Shown piece by piece: positions 46,163 to 54,622 of a stretch of DNA of 64,000 nt (positions are counted from its first letter, which is position 1; each line of letters begins with the position of its first letter). The notes beneath the pieces are model-generated. The model saw nothing but the letters and a program-made list of their open reading frames with translations. It searched no databases and was not told the origin of the DNA. The DNA lies in NCBI GenBank assembly GCA_965277695.1, contig CBDIDQ010000008.1:1-64000 (forward strand). Reading direction: 5' to 3'. The position numbers and the translations under genes were made by a program. Origin of the DNA: JABSOG01 sp965277695 (GTDB lineage Bacteria; Pseudomonadota; Gammaproteobacteria; Enterobacterales; Alteromonadaceae).

Positions 46163-46705
46163 TTAAAAGCTCATATGAAGAAAATCACCCAGTAGTATTT
46201 GGATGAATTGTAAGCCGACTAGCAATACCAAAACAGATAAATCCAGTCCACCCATTGCTGGAATAACTTTTCTGATCGGCTCCAGCATAGGTTCGGTCAG
46301 TTGATGTAACACGGCTTCAACCGGGTTTTGCCCTTGACTGACCCAACTCAAAATGGCGCGGATCACTAATACCCAAAATACTAGATTAAAGGCTTCTTTA
46401 AGTACGCCGATCAGTGATTGGATCACAATGGCTAAAACCGGAAAGCCATGACCTGACAGCAGTGCGATTATGGTGAATTTGGTCGCGACGACTAAAAAAG
46501 CGAGCACTATCGAGGCCAAATCAAAGCCACCCAAACCGGGGATCACGCGGCGCAGTGGCCGTAATAACGGATTGGTGGCTTTAGTGACAAATTGGCTGAA
46601 AGGATTGTAAAAATCAGCTTTGGCCCACTGTAACCAAAAACGTAATAGCACCACCATCAGGTAGAGGTCAAAGAAGGTGGTGATTAAAAAGTTGATTGCA
46701 TTCAT
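46163..46705 (-). CDS. yggT: YggT-family integral membrane protein
   Basis: The 180-residue protein has two YGGT domains (FLQWAKADFYNPFSQF...PLLRPLRRVIPGLGG and the C-terminal PMLEPIRKVIPAMGG) with about four membrane helices. YggT is a conserved inner-membrane protein of the proC-yggT cluster; roles in osmotic tolerance or division-site organisation have been proposed. It follows proC in the same direction with a ~100-bp spacer. The usual yggU (DUF167) gene after it is absent here, replaced by the DUF4426 gene. Confidence 0.92.
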   Translation of the reverse strand: MNAINFLITTFFDLYLMVVLLRFWLQWAKADFYNPFSQFVTKATNPLLRPLRRVIPGLGGFDLASIVLAFLVVATKFTIIALLSGHGFPVLAIVIQSLIGVLKEAFNLVFWVLVIRAILSWVSQGQNPVEAVLHQLTEPMLEPIRKVIPAMGGLDLSVLVLLVGLQFIQILLGDFLHMSF

Positions 46706-46808
46706 GTATTGGGTCTCTCTGTTGCTTCTTTTATTACTGGTGTTTGAAAACGGATTTTAGTTTTTAGCCAATGGCTGGGCACGGTCAAGAGCCTTTAGCT
46801 GGGCAGGG

Positions 46809-47627
46809 TTAAGAGCCTTTAGCCAGTGCTTGAGCGCGATCAAAAGCCGCTTGCATGGCTTCATCGACGATAGTACTCAGACCTCGTTCATTATAAGTAT
46901 TCAGTGCCGCAGCTGTAGTGCCGCCTTTTGAAGTCACATTTTGCCGTAACTCGGCGATGCTCAACTCGCTGTTTTGCGCCATAGTGGCGGCACCTGAGGC
47001 GGTTTGTTGCACCAGTTTTCTGGCGGTTTGCGGATCGAAACCAAAGGCTTGTGCTTTGCTGACCATGGCTTCCATAAATAAGAAGAAGTAGGCCGGTCCA
47101 CTGCCACTGATGGCGGTGATCGCATCAATTTGCTGTTCTTGCTCTACCCAAACCACCAGACCTGTGGTTTCCATTAAATAATTAGCTAACGCTTGTTGCG
47201 CTTCATTGGCCCCGCTGGCAAATAAACCACTAACGCCTTTGCCATATAATGCCGGAGTATTGGGCATACAGCGGATCATTGGCACTGCTACCGTTAATAA
47301 GCTTTTTACCCGTTCGCAGGTGACGCCAGCGGCGACCGAAATAAATAATTTGTTGCTTAGCTGTGCTTTGATGCTGCTGAGTTGTTCGCAAACCTGTGCC
47401 ATCATCTGGGGTTTAACAGCCAGCACCACCACATCAGCGGCGGCAACGGCTTCGAGGTTATCCTGAGTTATATTGATGTTAAAATCATGGTGCAAGGCTT
47501 CAAGCTTGGCTGTTGAGGGATTGGTCGCGGTAATGTTCGCTGCGGGAAAACCATGATTGACCAGCCCGGCAATAATACTGCGACTCATGTTTCCGGCACC
47601 AATAAAGGCGATTTTATTCTGCTTCAT
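46809..47627 (-). CDS. proC: Pyrroline-5-carboxylate reductase
   Basis: The 272-residue enzyme has the Rossmann motif AFIGAGNMSRSIIAGL at the start, VLAVKPQMM, VSAAAGV-type core, PNTPALYGKGVSG, ITAISGSGPAYFFLFMEAM and the C-terminal NVTSKGGTTAAALNTYNERG. These are the full set for ProC, the last step of proline synthesis, using NAD(P)H. It sits between yggS and yggT, the usual order. A four-copy heptamer array separates it from yggS. Confidence 0.95.
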   Translation of the reverse strand: MKQNKIAFIGAGNMSRSIIAGLVNHGFPAANITATNPSTAKLEALHHDFNINITQDNLEAVAAADVVVLAVKPQMMAQVCEQLSSIKAQLSNKLFISVAAGVTCERVKSLLTVAVPMIRCMPNTPALYGKGVSGLFASGANEAQQALANYLMETTGLVVWVEQEQQIDAITAISGSGPAYFFLFMEAMVSKAQAFGFDPQTARKLVQQTASGAATMAQNSELSIAELRQNVTSKGGTTAAALNTYNERGLSTIVDEAMQAAFDRAQALAKGS

Positions 47628-47660
47628 TTAGTTACTCTTATCGTTTATGTCGGTATTTAA

Positions 47661-47688
47661 CTTTTAACTTTTAACTTTTAACTTTTAA
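47661..47688. repeat. Four tandem copies of the heptamer CTTTTAA
   Basis: Four exact 7-bp units fill most of the 72-bp spacer between yggS and proC. The unit differs by one base from the CTTCTAA array before the DUF1566 lipoprotein gene. Confidence 0.85.
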
Positions 47689-47699
47689 TTAGGCGAAGC

Positions 47700-48401
47700 C
47701 TAGGGTTCTCTGGCACCAAAAATGGCGGTACCGACTCGAACCATAGTCGAACCTTCGGCGATGGCGGCATCCAAATCACTGCTCATGCCCATCGACAGAG
47801 TATCTATTTTTGTGTCTGTCTTGGCATATTGGCTGGCCAATTGCGCAAAACAATCATGCATTTGGCGAAAAGCGAGTCTTTGCTCACTTGCGTCAGTGGT
47901 TTTTTGCGGGATTGCCATTAGTCCCCTAAGCGTCAATTGCGGCATTTTACTAATAGCCAATGCCAGTTCGCTTATCTCTTGTGGGCTCACACCGGCTTTG
48001 CTGGTTTCACCACTGATATTGACTTGGATCAACACATTCATCGGTTCTCGATTGGGATCTCTTTGGTCATTCAGTCGCTGGGCAATTTTTTCTCGGTCGA
48101 TGGTGTGAACCCAGTGAAAATCGTTGGCCAGCAGGCGGGTTTTATTTGATTGGATTGGGCCGATAAAGTGCCATTCTATCTCTTGGTAAGCACTTAAATC
48201 TGCCACTTTTTGTGCCGCTTCGCTGGCATAGTTTTCACCAAATTTGCGGTGACCCTGTTGATATGCGGCTATAATTAATTCGGCTGGTTTGGTTTTGCTG
48301 ACCGCCAATAAGTCCACGGCGTCAGCGGCGCGGTGGTATTTTTTTGTTATTTCTTTAATCTGTGCATAGGCGGATTGCAAACTGTCTGCTATGTTAATCA
48401 T
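47700..48401 (-). CDS. yggS: YggS/PLPBP pyridoxal-phosphate homeostasis protein
   Basis: The ATG at 48401 (MINIADSLQSAYAQI) matches the family's N-terminus better than the TTG 12 bases earlier. LLAVSKTKPAEL holds the PLP-binding Lys. FGENYASEAAQKV, WHFIGPIQSNKTRLL and LSMGMSSDLDAAIAEGSTMVRVGTAIFG complete the fold-type III barrel. YggS buffers PLP and affects amino-acid metabolism; it has no catalytic activity. It is the first gene of the yggS-proC-yggT line and lies back to back with pilT, only 33 bases apart. Confidence 0.94.
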   Translation of the reverse strand: MINIADSLQSAYAQIKEITKKYHRAADAVDLLAVSKTKPAELIIAAYQQGHRKFGENYASEAAQKVADLSAYQEIEWHFIGPIQSNKTRLLANDFHWVHTIDREKIAQRLNDQRDPNREPMNVLIQVNISGETSKAGVSPQEISELALAISKMPQLTLRGLMAIPQKTTDASEQRLAFRQMHDCFAQLASQYAKTDTKIDTLSMGMSSDLDAAIAEGSTMVRVGTAIFGAREP

Positions 48402-48434
48402 AATTGTTTTCAATAAGTTGGAGTTAATATTCTA

Positions 48435-49538
48435 ATGGATATTACAGAGCTATTAGCGTTTAGTGTGCAACATAAAGCATCGGATTTACATCTTTCTGCC
48501 AGTGTGCCGCCTTTAATTCGTGTCGATGGTGATGTGCGTCGTCTCAACATCCCGGCATTGGAACACAAAGAAGTCCATGCTCTAGTGTACGATATTATGA
48601 ATGATCGTCAACGCAAAGAGTATGAAGAAAACCTTGAATGTGACTTTTCTTTTGAAGTGCCCAATTTGGCCCGTTTCAGGGTGAATGCTTTTTGTACAAA
48701 TCGAGGTGCAGCAGCGGTATTTCGTACCATCCCTAGTGAAGTGTTGACCCTTGATGATTTGGGCGCACCGGATATCTTCCGCACGATCTCAGATAACCCC
48801 AGAGGACTTGTTTTAGTTACTGGACCGACTGGCTCCGGTAAAAGTACCACCTTGGCGGCAATGATTGATTACGTCAACCAATCCCGCCATGATCATATTT
48901 TGACCATCGAAGATCCAATAGAATTTGTTCATCAAAACAAACAGTCATTGATCAATCAGCGTGAAGTTCATCGCGATACCTTAAGTTTTTCTAATGCATT
49001 ACGCTCAGCGTTACGTGAAGATCCTGACATTATTCTGGTGGGGGAAATGCGTGATCTCGAAACCATTCGGCTGGCGATGACAGCAGCAGAAACTGGGCAT
49101 TTAGTCTTTGGCACCTTGCATACCACTTCAGCTCCAAAAACCATTGACCGGATCATCGATGTCTTCCCTGGTGAAGAAAAATCAATGGTGCGTTCGATGC
49201 TGTCAGAATCCCTTCGGGCGGTTATTTCTCAGTGTTTATTGAAAAAAGTCGGTGGTGGTCGAGTGGCTGCCCACGAAATCATGATTGGTGTGCCAGCGAT
49301 CAGAAACCTGATCCGTGAAGATAAAATTGCCCAGATGTATTCATCCATTCAAACCGGGGCAACTCATGGAATGCAAACTATGGATCAGTGCTTGAAAAAC
49401 CTAGTCAATCGCGGCATCGTGACCCAACAAGCAGCAGCAGGCAAAGCGATGGATAAAAACGCTTTTAGTGGTGGCGGTGGCATGGGTGGCGGTGGCATGG
49501 GCGGCGGTATGGGTGGTGGCATGGGCGGCGGCTTGTAG
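48435..49538 (+). CDS. pilT: Type IV pilus retraction ATPase PilT with Gly/Met-rich tail
   Basis: The 367-residue ATPase has Walker A TGPTGSGKSTTLA (~130), the Asp box TIEDPIEFVH, Walker B DPDIILVGEMRD, the His box GTLHTTSAPKTIDR and the PilT-specific C-terminal AIRNLIREDK. It powers pilus retraction for twitching. It is ~23 residues longer than usual because of a repetitive GGGMGGGGMGGG-type tail made of 9-12 bp repeats; such a tail is unusual in PilT. pilU follows in the same direction 40 bases downstream. The start ATG is 33 bases from the divergent yggS start, so the promoters must overlap. Confidence 0.95.
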   Translation: MDITELLAFSVQHKASDLHLSASVPPLIRVDGDVRRLNIPALEHKEVHALVYDIMNDRQRKEYEENLECDFSFEVPNLARFRVNAFCTNRGAAAVFRTIPSEVLTLDDLGAPDIFRTISDNPRGLVLVTGPTGSGKSTTLAAMIDYVNQSRHDHILTIEDPIEFVHQNKQSLINQREVHRDTLSFSNALRSALREDPDIILVGEMRDLETIRLAMTAAETGHLVFGTLHTTSAPKTIDRIIDVFPGEEKSMVRSMLSESLRAVISQCLLKKVGGGRVAAHEIMIGVPAIRNLIREDKIAQMYSSIQTGATHGMQTMDQCLKNLVNRGIVTQQAAAGKAMDKNAFSGGGGMGGGGMGGGMGGGMGGGL

Positions 49539-49578
49539 CTGTCTGCGCAGACCAAATGATAATAAATAGGAAATAACC

Positions 49579-50703
49579 ATGAGTGAATTTATCGCTTTAT
49601 TACAAAAAATGTCCGAACAAGATGCTTCGGATATGTTTGTCACCGTTGGCTTACCCACCAGTGCTAAAATCAACGGTGAACTATTACCAATTGAAGAACG
49701 AGTGCTCGATTTTGATACTGCTTATGCCATGGTCAAAGGCGCAATGTCTGAAAAGCAGCAAATTGAGTTTGATACCACTAAAGAGTGTAACTTCGCTATC
49801 TCCAATGAAGCAGGACGTTTCAGGATCTCCGCATTTTGGCAGCGAGATTGCCCGGGTATGGTTATTCGTCGAATTGTCACCGAAATTCCTAGCATCGAAT
49901 CACTGAACTTGCCTCCGGTATTAACCGACATGATGATGTCAAAGCGGGGATTATTGCTGTTTGTTGGGGGCACAGGTACTGGTAAGTCAACCTCATTGGC
50001 GGCCCTGCTTGGTTATCGTAATGCTAATTCCAGAGGACATATTTTAACTATCGAAGATCCGGTTGAGTTTGTTCATGACCATCGTAAGAGTATTATTACC
50101 CAGCGTGAAGTTGGCATTGATACCGAATCTTTTGATGCGGCGCTAAAAAGCTCATTGCGTCAGGCTCCGGATGTCATTCTGATTGGTGAAATTCGCTCAC
50201 AAGAAATTATGGAACATGCCCTGTCATTTGCTGAAACCGGTCATTTATGTGTGGCCACATTACATGCCAATAATGCCAACCAAGCGATTGACCGGATCAT
50301 GCATTTGGTGCCAAAAGAGATGCATGGCAAGTTATTGTTTGATTTAGCCTTGAACCTGCGCGGTATTGTCGCTCAGCAGTTGGTGAAAACCGTCGACGGT
50401 AAAGGTCGGGTAGCGGCGATTGAAATTTTGCTGAACTCACCAATGATCGGTGAGTTAATCAAAAAAGGTGAAATGGGCGAAATCAAAGAGATCATGAGTA
50501 AATCCCGCGAGATGGGAATGCAAACTTTTGATCAGGCGTTATTTGATCACTATAAAGCGGGTCGGATCACCTATTCAGATGCCTTACATCATGCTGATTC
50601 ACCTAATGATTTACGTCTGATGATCAAGTTGCAGAGCAATGATACTGGCGGTGCTGGTATTTTAGCCGGTGTAACGATTGATGGCATGGAGCCCGATGAG
50701 TAG
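49579..50703 (+). CDS. pilU: Type IV pilus PilT-like ATPase PilU
   Basis: The 374-residue protein has Walker A GGTGTGKSTSLAAL, TIEDPVEFVHDH, Walker B VILIGEIRSQEIMEHAL and VATLHANNANQAIDRI, with the longer C-terminus typical of PilU (YSDALHHADSPNDLRL). PilU works with PilT in pilus retraction, needing PilT to act in most species. It directly follows pilT and is convergent with ruvX, with 5 bases between stop codons. Confidence 0.95.
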   Translation: MSEFIALLQKMSEQDASDMFVTVGLPTSAKINGELLPIEERVLDFDTAYAMVKGAMSEKQQIEFDTTKECNFAISNEAGRFRISAFWQRDCPGMVIRRIVTEIPSIESLNLPPVLTDMMMSKRGLLLFVGGTGTGKSTSLAALLGYRNANSRGHILTIEDPVEFVHDHRKSIITQREVGIDTESFDAALKSSLRQAPDVILIGEIRSQEIMEHALSFAETGHLCVATLHANNANQAIDRIMHLVPKEMHGKLLFDLALNLRGIVAQQLVKTVDGKGRVAAIEILLNSPMIGELIKKGEMGEIKEIMSKSREMGMQTFDQALFDHYKAGRITYSDALHHADSPNDLRLMIKLQSNDTGGAGILAGVTIDGMEPDE

Positions 50704-50708
50704 GGTTT

Positions 50709-51155
50709 TTACGCCCATTGCGCCTCAAACCAGCTGTCGAGGATCAGCTTAGCGGATAAATTATCTACATTGCCTTTTGTCAGGTTTTTGTAACCGCCTT
50801 GAGCAAATAATTGGGCGCGAGCATCGACGGTGGTGAGGCGTTCATCTTGAGTTTCAACCGGGATGCCGTAGCGCGAAGCCAGCCGATTGGCGAATTTCTT
50901 CGCCGCATAAGTCACCGGTTGTGGGGTGCCATCCATATTTAAGGGTAAGCCGACGATAATGAGGTCTGGTTGCCATTCGTTTATCACACGCTCCACCTCG
51001 TCCCACTCAGGAATACCATCACGGGCTTTTAAAGCCTGTAATGGTGTTGCTGAGGCGGTGATCTCCTGACCTGTTGCTATGCCGATACTTTTAGTGCCGA
51101 AGTCAAAACCGAGTAATGTCCGTTGACCTTTTTCCTTGAATTTTCTTTTTGCCAC
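50709..51155 (-). CDS. ruvX: RuvX/YqgF Holliday-junction resolvase-like protein
   Basis: A 148-residue RNase-H-fold protein: TLLGFDFGTKSIGIATG at the start gives the first catalytic Asp, VVGLPLNMDGTPQPVTYAAKKFANRL is the centre, and ETQDERLTTVDA carries the second acidic pair. YqgF takes part in pre-16S rRNA 5'-end processing. It follows yqgE in the same direction, the usual order in gammaproteobacteria. Confidence 0.95.
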   Translation of the reverse strand: MAKRKFKEKGQRTLLGFDFGTKSIGIATGQEITASATPLQALKARDGIPEWDEVERVINEWQPDLIIVGLPLNMDGTPQPVTYAAKKFANRLASRYGIPVETQDERLTTVDARAQLFAQGGYKNLTKGNVDNLSAKLILDSWFEAQWA

Positions 51156-51171
51156 GCTACTCTGCTCTTGA

Positions 51172-51199
51172 TTGTTAATTGTTAATTGTTAATTGTTAA
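51172..51199. repeat. Four tandem copies of the heptamer TTGTTAA
   Basis: Four exact 7-bp units fill the spacer between yqgE and ruvX and run up to the yqgE stop codon. They match the other arrays in copy number, unit length and the trailing TAA. Confidence 0.85.
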
Positions 51200-51200
51200 T

Positions 51201-51884
51201 TTACGCATGACCGACTTCTGATGAAATCTGACGCATATCGACACCGAGGCGTTCGGCGGCTTTTTCCCAGCGTAAGTGAGCTGGGGTGTCAAATAACAAG
51301 TCTGGATCGGCGGGTATGGTCAGCCACGAGTTTTGTGATAATTCTTGTTCGAGTTGGCCTGCTGTCCAACCGGAATAACCGAGGGTGATGATGAATTTAT
51401 CTGGCGAATTGTCGCCAGCTATCGCTTCGAGGATATCCTTTGAAGTGGTCACCATGATTTGTTCACTCAGCTGTAAACTGCTGTTCCAGCCGTGTTGGGG
51501 GGAGTGGAGCACAAAACCTCGGTCAGTTTGCACCGGGCCACCGGAGTAAACGGCGTTGGGGAAGGCTTTGTTGTTACCACTGGTGTCGATATCAATTTTA
51601 CTTAATAACTCACCAACGTTGATGTCAATGGGGTGATTGATGATCAACCCCATTGCGCCCTCAGGGCTATGCTCACAAATATAAGTGACTGTACGCCGAA
51701 AGAAAGGATCATGTAAGGTCGGCATTGCAATGAGAAAGTGGTTCTCTAATGATTGCTTGCTCAAGTCTTCAACATTCTCTGTCAGCATGGAGTGACCCGA
51801 GTCGCCGGGACCTGCGCCACTGTAACTGGTCAGGTCCTGTTCGCCTGCCTGCCTTTCGATTTCATCAGTCATATTTTCTGCCAT
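51201..51884 (-). CDS. yqgE: YqgE/AlgH family protein
   Basis: The conserved core starts at LENHFLIAMPTLHDPFFRRTVTYICEH, with GAMGLIINHP, GGPVQTDRGFVLH and ITLGYSGWTAGQLEQEL in order, which identifies YqgE/AlgH (an uncharacterised cytoplasmic fold; alginate regulation in Pseudomonas). I place the start one base after the gshB stop; this leaves ~40 extra N-terminal residues. The ATG at 51788 (MLTENVEDL, 195 residues) would give the usual family length and is a real alternative, since neither has a clear ribosome site. Confidence 0.93.
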   Translation of the reverse strand: MAENMTDEIERQAGEQDLTSYSGAGPGDSGHSMLTENVEDLSKQSLENHFLIAMPTLHDPFFRRTVTYICEHSPEGAMGLIINHPIDINVGELLSKIDIDTSGNNKAFPNAVYSGGPVQTDRGFVLHSPQHGWNSSLQLSEQIMVTTSKDILEAIAGDNSPDKFIITLGYSGWTAGQLEQELSQNSWLTIPADPDLLFDTPAHLRWEKAAERLGVDMRQISSEVGHA

Positions 51885-51885
51885 G

Positions 51886-52857
51886 TTATGAGTTGCCCGG
51901 CTGCAACTTGCTTTCAATTACGTCAAACAACCTACCGGTGATGTCGACGTCAAAGGCGTTTTCTATTTCTTTAATACAGGTAGGGCTGGTGACGTTGATC
52001 TCAGTCAGCTTATCGCCAATGACATCAAGTCCAACGAAGATCAATCCCTTTTTCTTAAGTGTAGGCCCTACTTGCGCTGCGATCCATTTATCGTCCTCAG
52101 ATAATGGTCGGGCTTCTCCACGGCCACCAGCGGCGAGATTACCCCGGGTTTCGCCTTTGGCTGGTATTCGCGCCAAACAATAAGGAATGGGTTCGCCGTC
52201 AATCATCAAAATACGTTTATCACCATCTTTGATATCGGCAATGAACTTTTGGATCATTGCAAATTGCTGGCCATAATCTGTTAAAGTTTCGATGATAACG
52301 CCGACATTCGGATCATCCTGCTTTATCCGAAAAATCGAAGTGCCGCCCATACCGTCCAGTGGTTTGACGATGACGTCACTGTGCTGCTGGTGAAATTCGC
52401 GAATTTTAGTGGCCGAACGAGTCACTAGGGTATCTGGTGTACACTGAGGGAACCAGGCGGTGTATAACTTTTCATTGGCATCACGCAAACTTTGCGGTTT
52501 GTTGACGATTAAAGTGCCTTCATGCTCAGCTTGCTCAAGCATATAAGTGGCATAAATGAATTCGGTATCAAACGGTGGATCTTTACGCATTAAAATAACA
52601 TTTAGCTCGCTCAGCACGATGTCTTGATGCTCACCATATTGAAAAAAGTCATCGGCTTTATTTTGTACGGTGAGCAATTTAGTGGTGGCACGAGCCTGAC
52701 CGTTGAGCAAATACAAGTCGCCCATTTCCATGTAATGGATTTCATAGCCACGGCTTTGTGCCTGTAACAACATGGCGAAGCTGGAATCTTTTTTGATATT
52801 AATGTCTTCAATCGGATCCATCACGATGCCGAGTTTAATTGCGGTTGCTGTTGCCAT
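51886..52857 (-). CDS. gshB: Glutathione synthetase
   Basis: The 323-residue ATP-grasp enzyme begins IKLGIVMDPIEDINIKKDSSFAML, the family N-terminus. It carries VLMRKDPPFDTEFIYATY, NKPQSLRDANEKLYT, the glycine loop KPLDGMGGTSIFR and the Mg-site INVTSPTCIKEIE. It adds glycine to gamma-glutamylcysteine, the second step of glutathione synthesis. Its ATG directly abuts the rsmE stop and its stop is one base from the chosen yqgE start, so rsmE-gshB-yqgE-ruvX is one operon. Confidence 0.96.
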   Translation of the reverse strand: MATATAIKLGIVMDPIEDINIKKDSSFAMLLQAQSRGYEIHYMEMGDLYLLNGQARATTKLLTVQNKADDFFQYGEHQDIVLSELNVILMRKDPPFDTEFIYATYMLEQAEHEGTLIVNKPQSLRDANEKLYTAWFPQCTPDTLVTRSATKIREFHQQHSDVIVKPLDGMGGTSIFRIKQDDPNVGVIIETLTDYGQQFAMIQKFIADIKDGDKRILMIDGEPIPYCLARIPAKGETRGNLAAGGRGEARPLSEDDKWIAAQVGPTLKKKGLIFVGLDVIGDKLTEINVTSPTCIKEIENAFDVDITGRLFDVIESKLQPGNS

Positions 52858-53589
52858 TTAAGCTAAATCTCCAAACTGTAATTGTAATGCACTGACGACG
52901 GTCAAACCGGCCGTTTCGGTGCGTAATATGCGAGGACCCAAAACGATTTCGGTAAAGCCTGCGGTTACGGTGCTGCTGATTTCATTATCAGACAGCCCGC
53001 CTTCAGGACCAATCAGTAAACGAATGCCATTTTGTGGTTGAGTTAATGTCTTTATGGAGTCACAGGCCCTCGGATGCAAGTTTATTTTCAACTCTTCACT
53101 GGGTTGTTGTATCCATTGTTCTAGTGGAATAGGTTTGTGAACCACTGGTACGGTATTACGACCACTCTGTTCACAAGCACTGATCACTATTTTTTGCCAT
53201 TGTGAGCATTTTTTATCTAACCGTTCGCCGGATAATTTTACCCCACAACGCTCGGTAAAGAGTGGCGTGATCTCGGTTACGCCCAATTCAACCACTTTTT
53301 GCATGGTGAAGTCCATTTTGTCGCCCCGGGAAATGCCCTGACCCAAATGAATTTTTAACGAGGATTCTGCGCTGCGTGGATCGAACTCATTGAGTTGAAC
53401 GGTGACGTTTTTTTTGCTGGCGGCGGTGATAGTGGCATTATATTCGCCACCTGAGCCGTCAAACAAGATGACAGCTTCACCTGGCTGCATTCGTAATACC
53501 CGGCCGACATGACCCGCTGCCTCAGGGTCAAGATTGACTGTGGTGTTTGCCACCAGTGGGCTTAAATGATAAATACGAGGTATGCGCAT
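52858..53589 (-). CDS. rsmE: 16S rRNA (uracil-1498-N3)-methyltransferase RsmE
   Basis: The 243-residue SPOUT methyltransferase has an N-terminal PUA-like part (RVLRMQPGEAVILFDGSGGEY) and the trefoil-knot motifs: VQ..QGISRGDKMDFTMQKVVELGVTEI, LLIGPEGGLSDNEI and LGPRILRTETAGLTVVSALQ. It methylates U1498 of 16S rRNA using SAM. It is the first gene of the rsmE-gshB-yqgE-ruvX line and is divergent from the ABC transporter. Confidence 0.95.
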   Translation of the reverse strand: MRIPRIYHLSPLVANTTVNLDPEAAGHVGRVLRMQPGEAVILFDGSGGEYNATITAASKKNVTVQLNEFDPRSAESSLKIHLGQGISRGDKMDFTMQKVVELGVTEITPLFTERCGVKLSGERLDKKCSQWQKIVISACEQSGRNTVPVVHKPIPLEQWIQQPSEELKINLHPRACDSIKTLTQPQNGIRLLIGPEGGLSDNEISSTVTAGFTEIVLGPRILRTETAGLTVVSALQLQFGDLA

Positions 53590-53706
53590 AATGTTTATTT
53601 AACTGGTTACTTAAAGTTGATTTGATTCAATTAGTTACGAATTTTCTGGATCTTGTTAGTCAAACAGCCCACACTGATTTAAGAAAGTGGGCACCGGGTA
53701 GTTTAT

Positions 53707-54585
53707 ATGAAAAGCGTTTTGGAAGTTAAAAATTTATCAAAAAAATTTAAAGATTTAACCGCAGTTAAAGGGATCAGCTTTGAAGTTCCCGAAGGGGTTT
53801 GTTTTGGTTTGCTCGGACCGAACGGTGCAGGCAAAACCACCACGATTGAAATGCTCGAAGGCATAGTTAAACCCAGCGGTGGCGAGATCTTATTTTATGG
53901 CAAACCGGCAAGTAAAAGCATTTACAACAGCTTGGGCATTCAATTTCAGCATACTGCACTTCAGGACTTTCTCACCGTTAAAGAAACCCTCAAGATGTTT
54001 TCTGCTTTGTACGATCAAACTGCCGATATTAGCGAGTTGATTGAATTGTGTGAGCTGGGTGATTTTCTCAATCAAGATCATCGTAAACTCTCTGGCGGAC
54101 AAAAGCAGCGATTACTATTAGCGTTGGCCTTGATTAATGATCCAAACATCATTTTTTTGGATGAACCGACCACCGGGCTAGACCCCCATGCGCGGAGAAA
54201 TTTTTGGGATTTAATCACCGCAATTAAAGCCAAAAAGAAAACCATCCTGTTGACCACCCATTATATGGACGAAGCTGAATATCTCTGTGATGACATAGTG
54301 ATCATGGATAAAGGCAAAATTATCGCCCATGACAGTCCGGATATGCTGCTGAGCCAGCATTTTGGTGGTGCAATCATTCGTCTACCGCAAGCTAATCTCG
54401 ATGGTTTTGATGTCAATCAATACACAGTTACTGAGCGTAACGGCTTTACTGATATTACTGCGTTACAAATTGAGGTGACGATTAAACAATTGATTAAGCA
54501 AGGCATTTCGTTACAGGGGTTACAAGTTAAATCACCAAACCTAGATGATCTGTTTTTAAAATTAACCGGTAACCAACTGGCTTGA
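53707..54585 (+). CDS. ABC transporter ATP-binding protein (ABC-2 export type)
   Basis: A 292-residue ATPase with Walker A GPNGAGKTTTIEML, Q-loop FQHTALQDFLTVKE, signature LSGGQKQRLLLAL, Walker B IIFLDEPTTGLDP and switch His in LLTTHYMDEAEYLCDD. The C-terminal ~70 residues match the DrrA/CcmA-type extension. It pairs with the ABC-2 permease 37 bases downstream to form a YadG/YadH- or drug/lipid-export-like transporter. The substrate cannot be told from sequence. Confidence 0.9.
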   Translation: MKSVLEVKNLSKKFKDLTAVKGISFEVPEGVCFGLLGPNGAGKTTTIEMLEGIVKPSGGEILFYGKPASKSIYNSLGIQFQHTALQDFLTVKETLKMFSALYDQTADISELIELCELGDFLNQDHRKLSGGQKQRLLLALALINDPNIIFLDEPTTGLDPHARRNFWDLITAIKAKKKTILLTTHYMDEAEYLCDDIVIMDKGKIIAHDSPDMLLSQHFGGAIIRLPQANLDGFDVNQYTVTERNGFTDITALQIEVTIKQLIKQGISLQGLQVKSPNLDDLFLKLTGNQLA

Positions 54586-54622
54586 AATAAATAAAGTGCA
54601 GAGAAAATAAGGAAGCTTACGG

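Noticed and set aside
39893..51199. Heptamer arrays considered as CRISPR-like repeats
   Set aside because: Units are 7 bp without spacers, and no cas gene is in the window.
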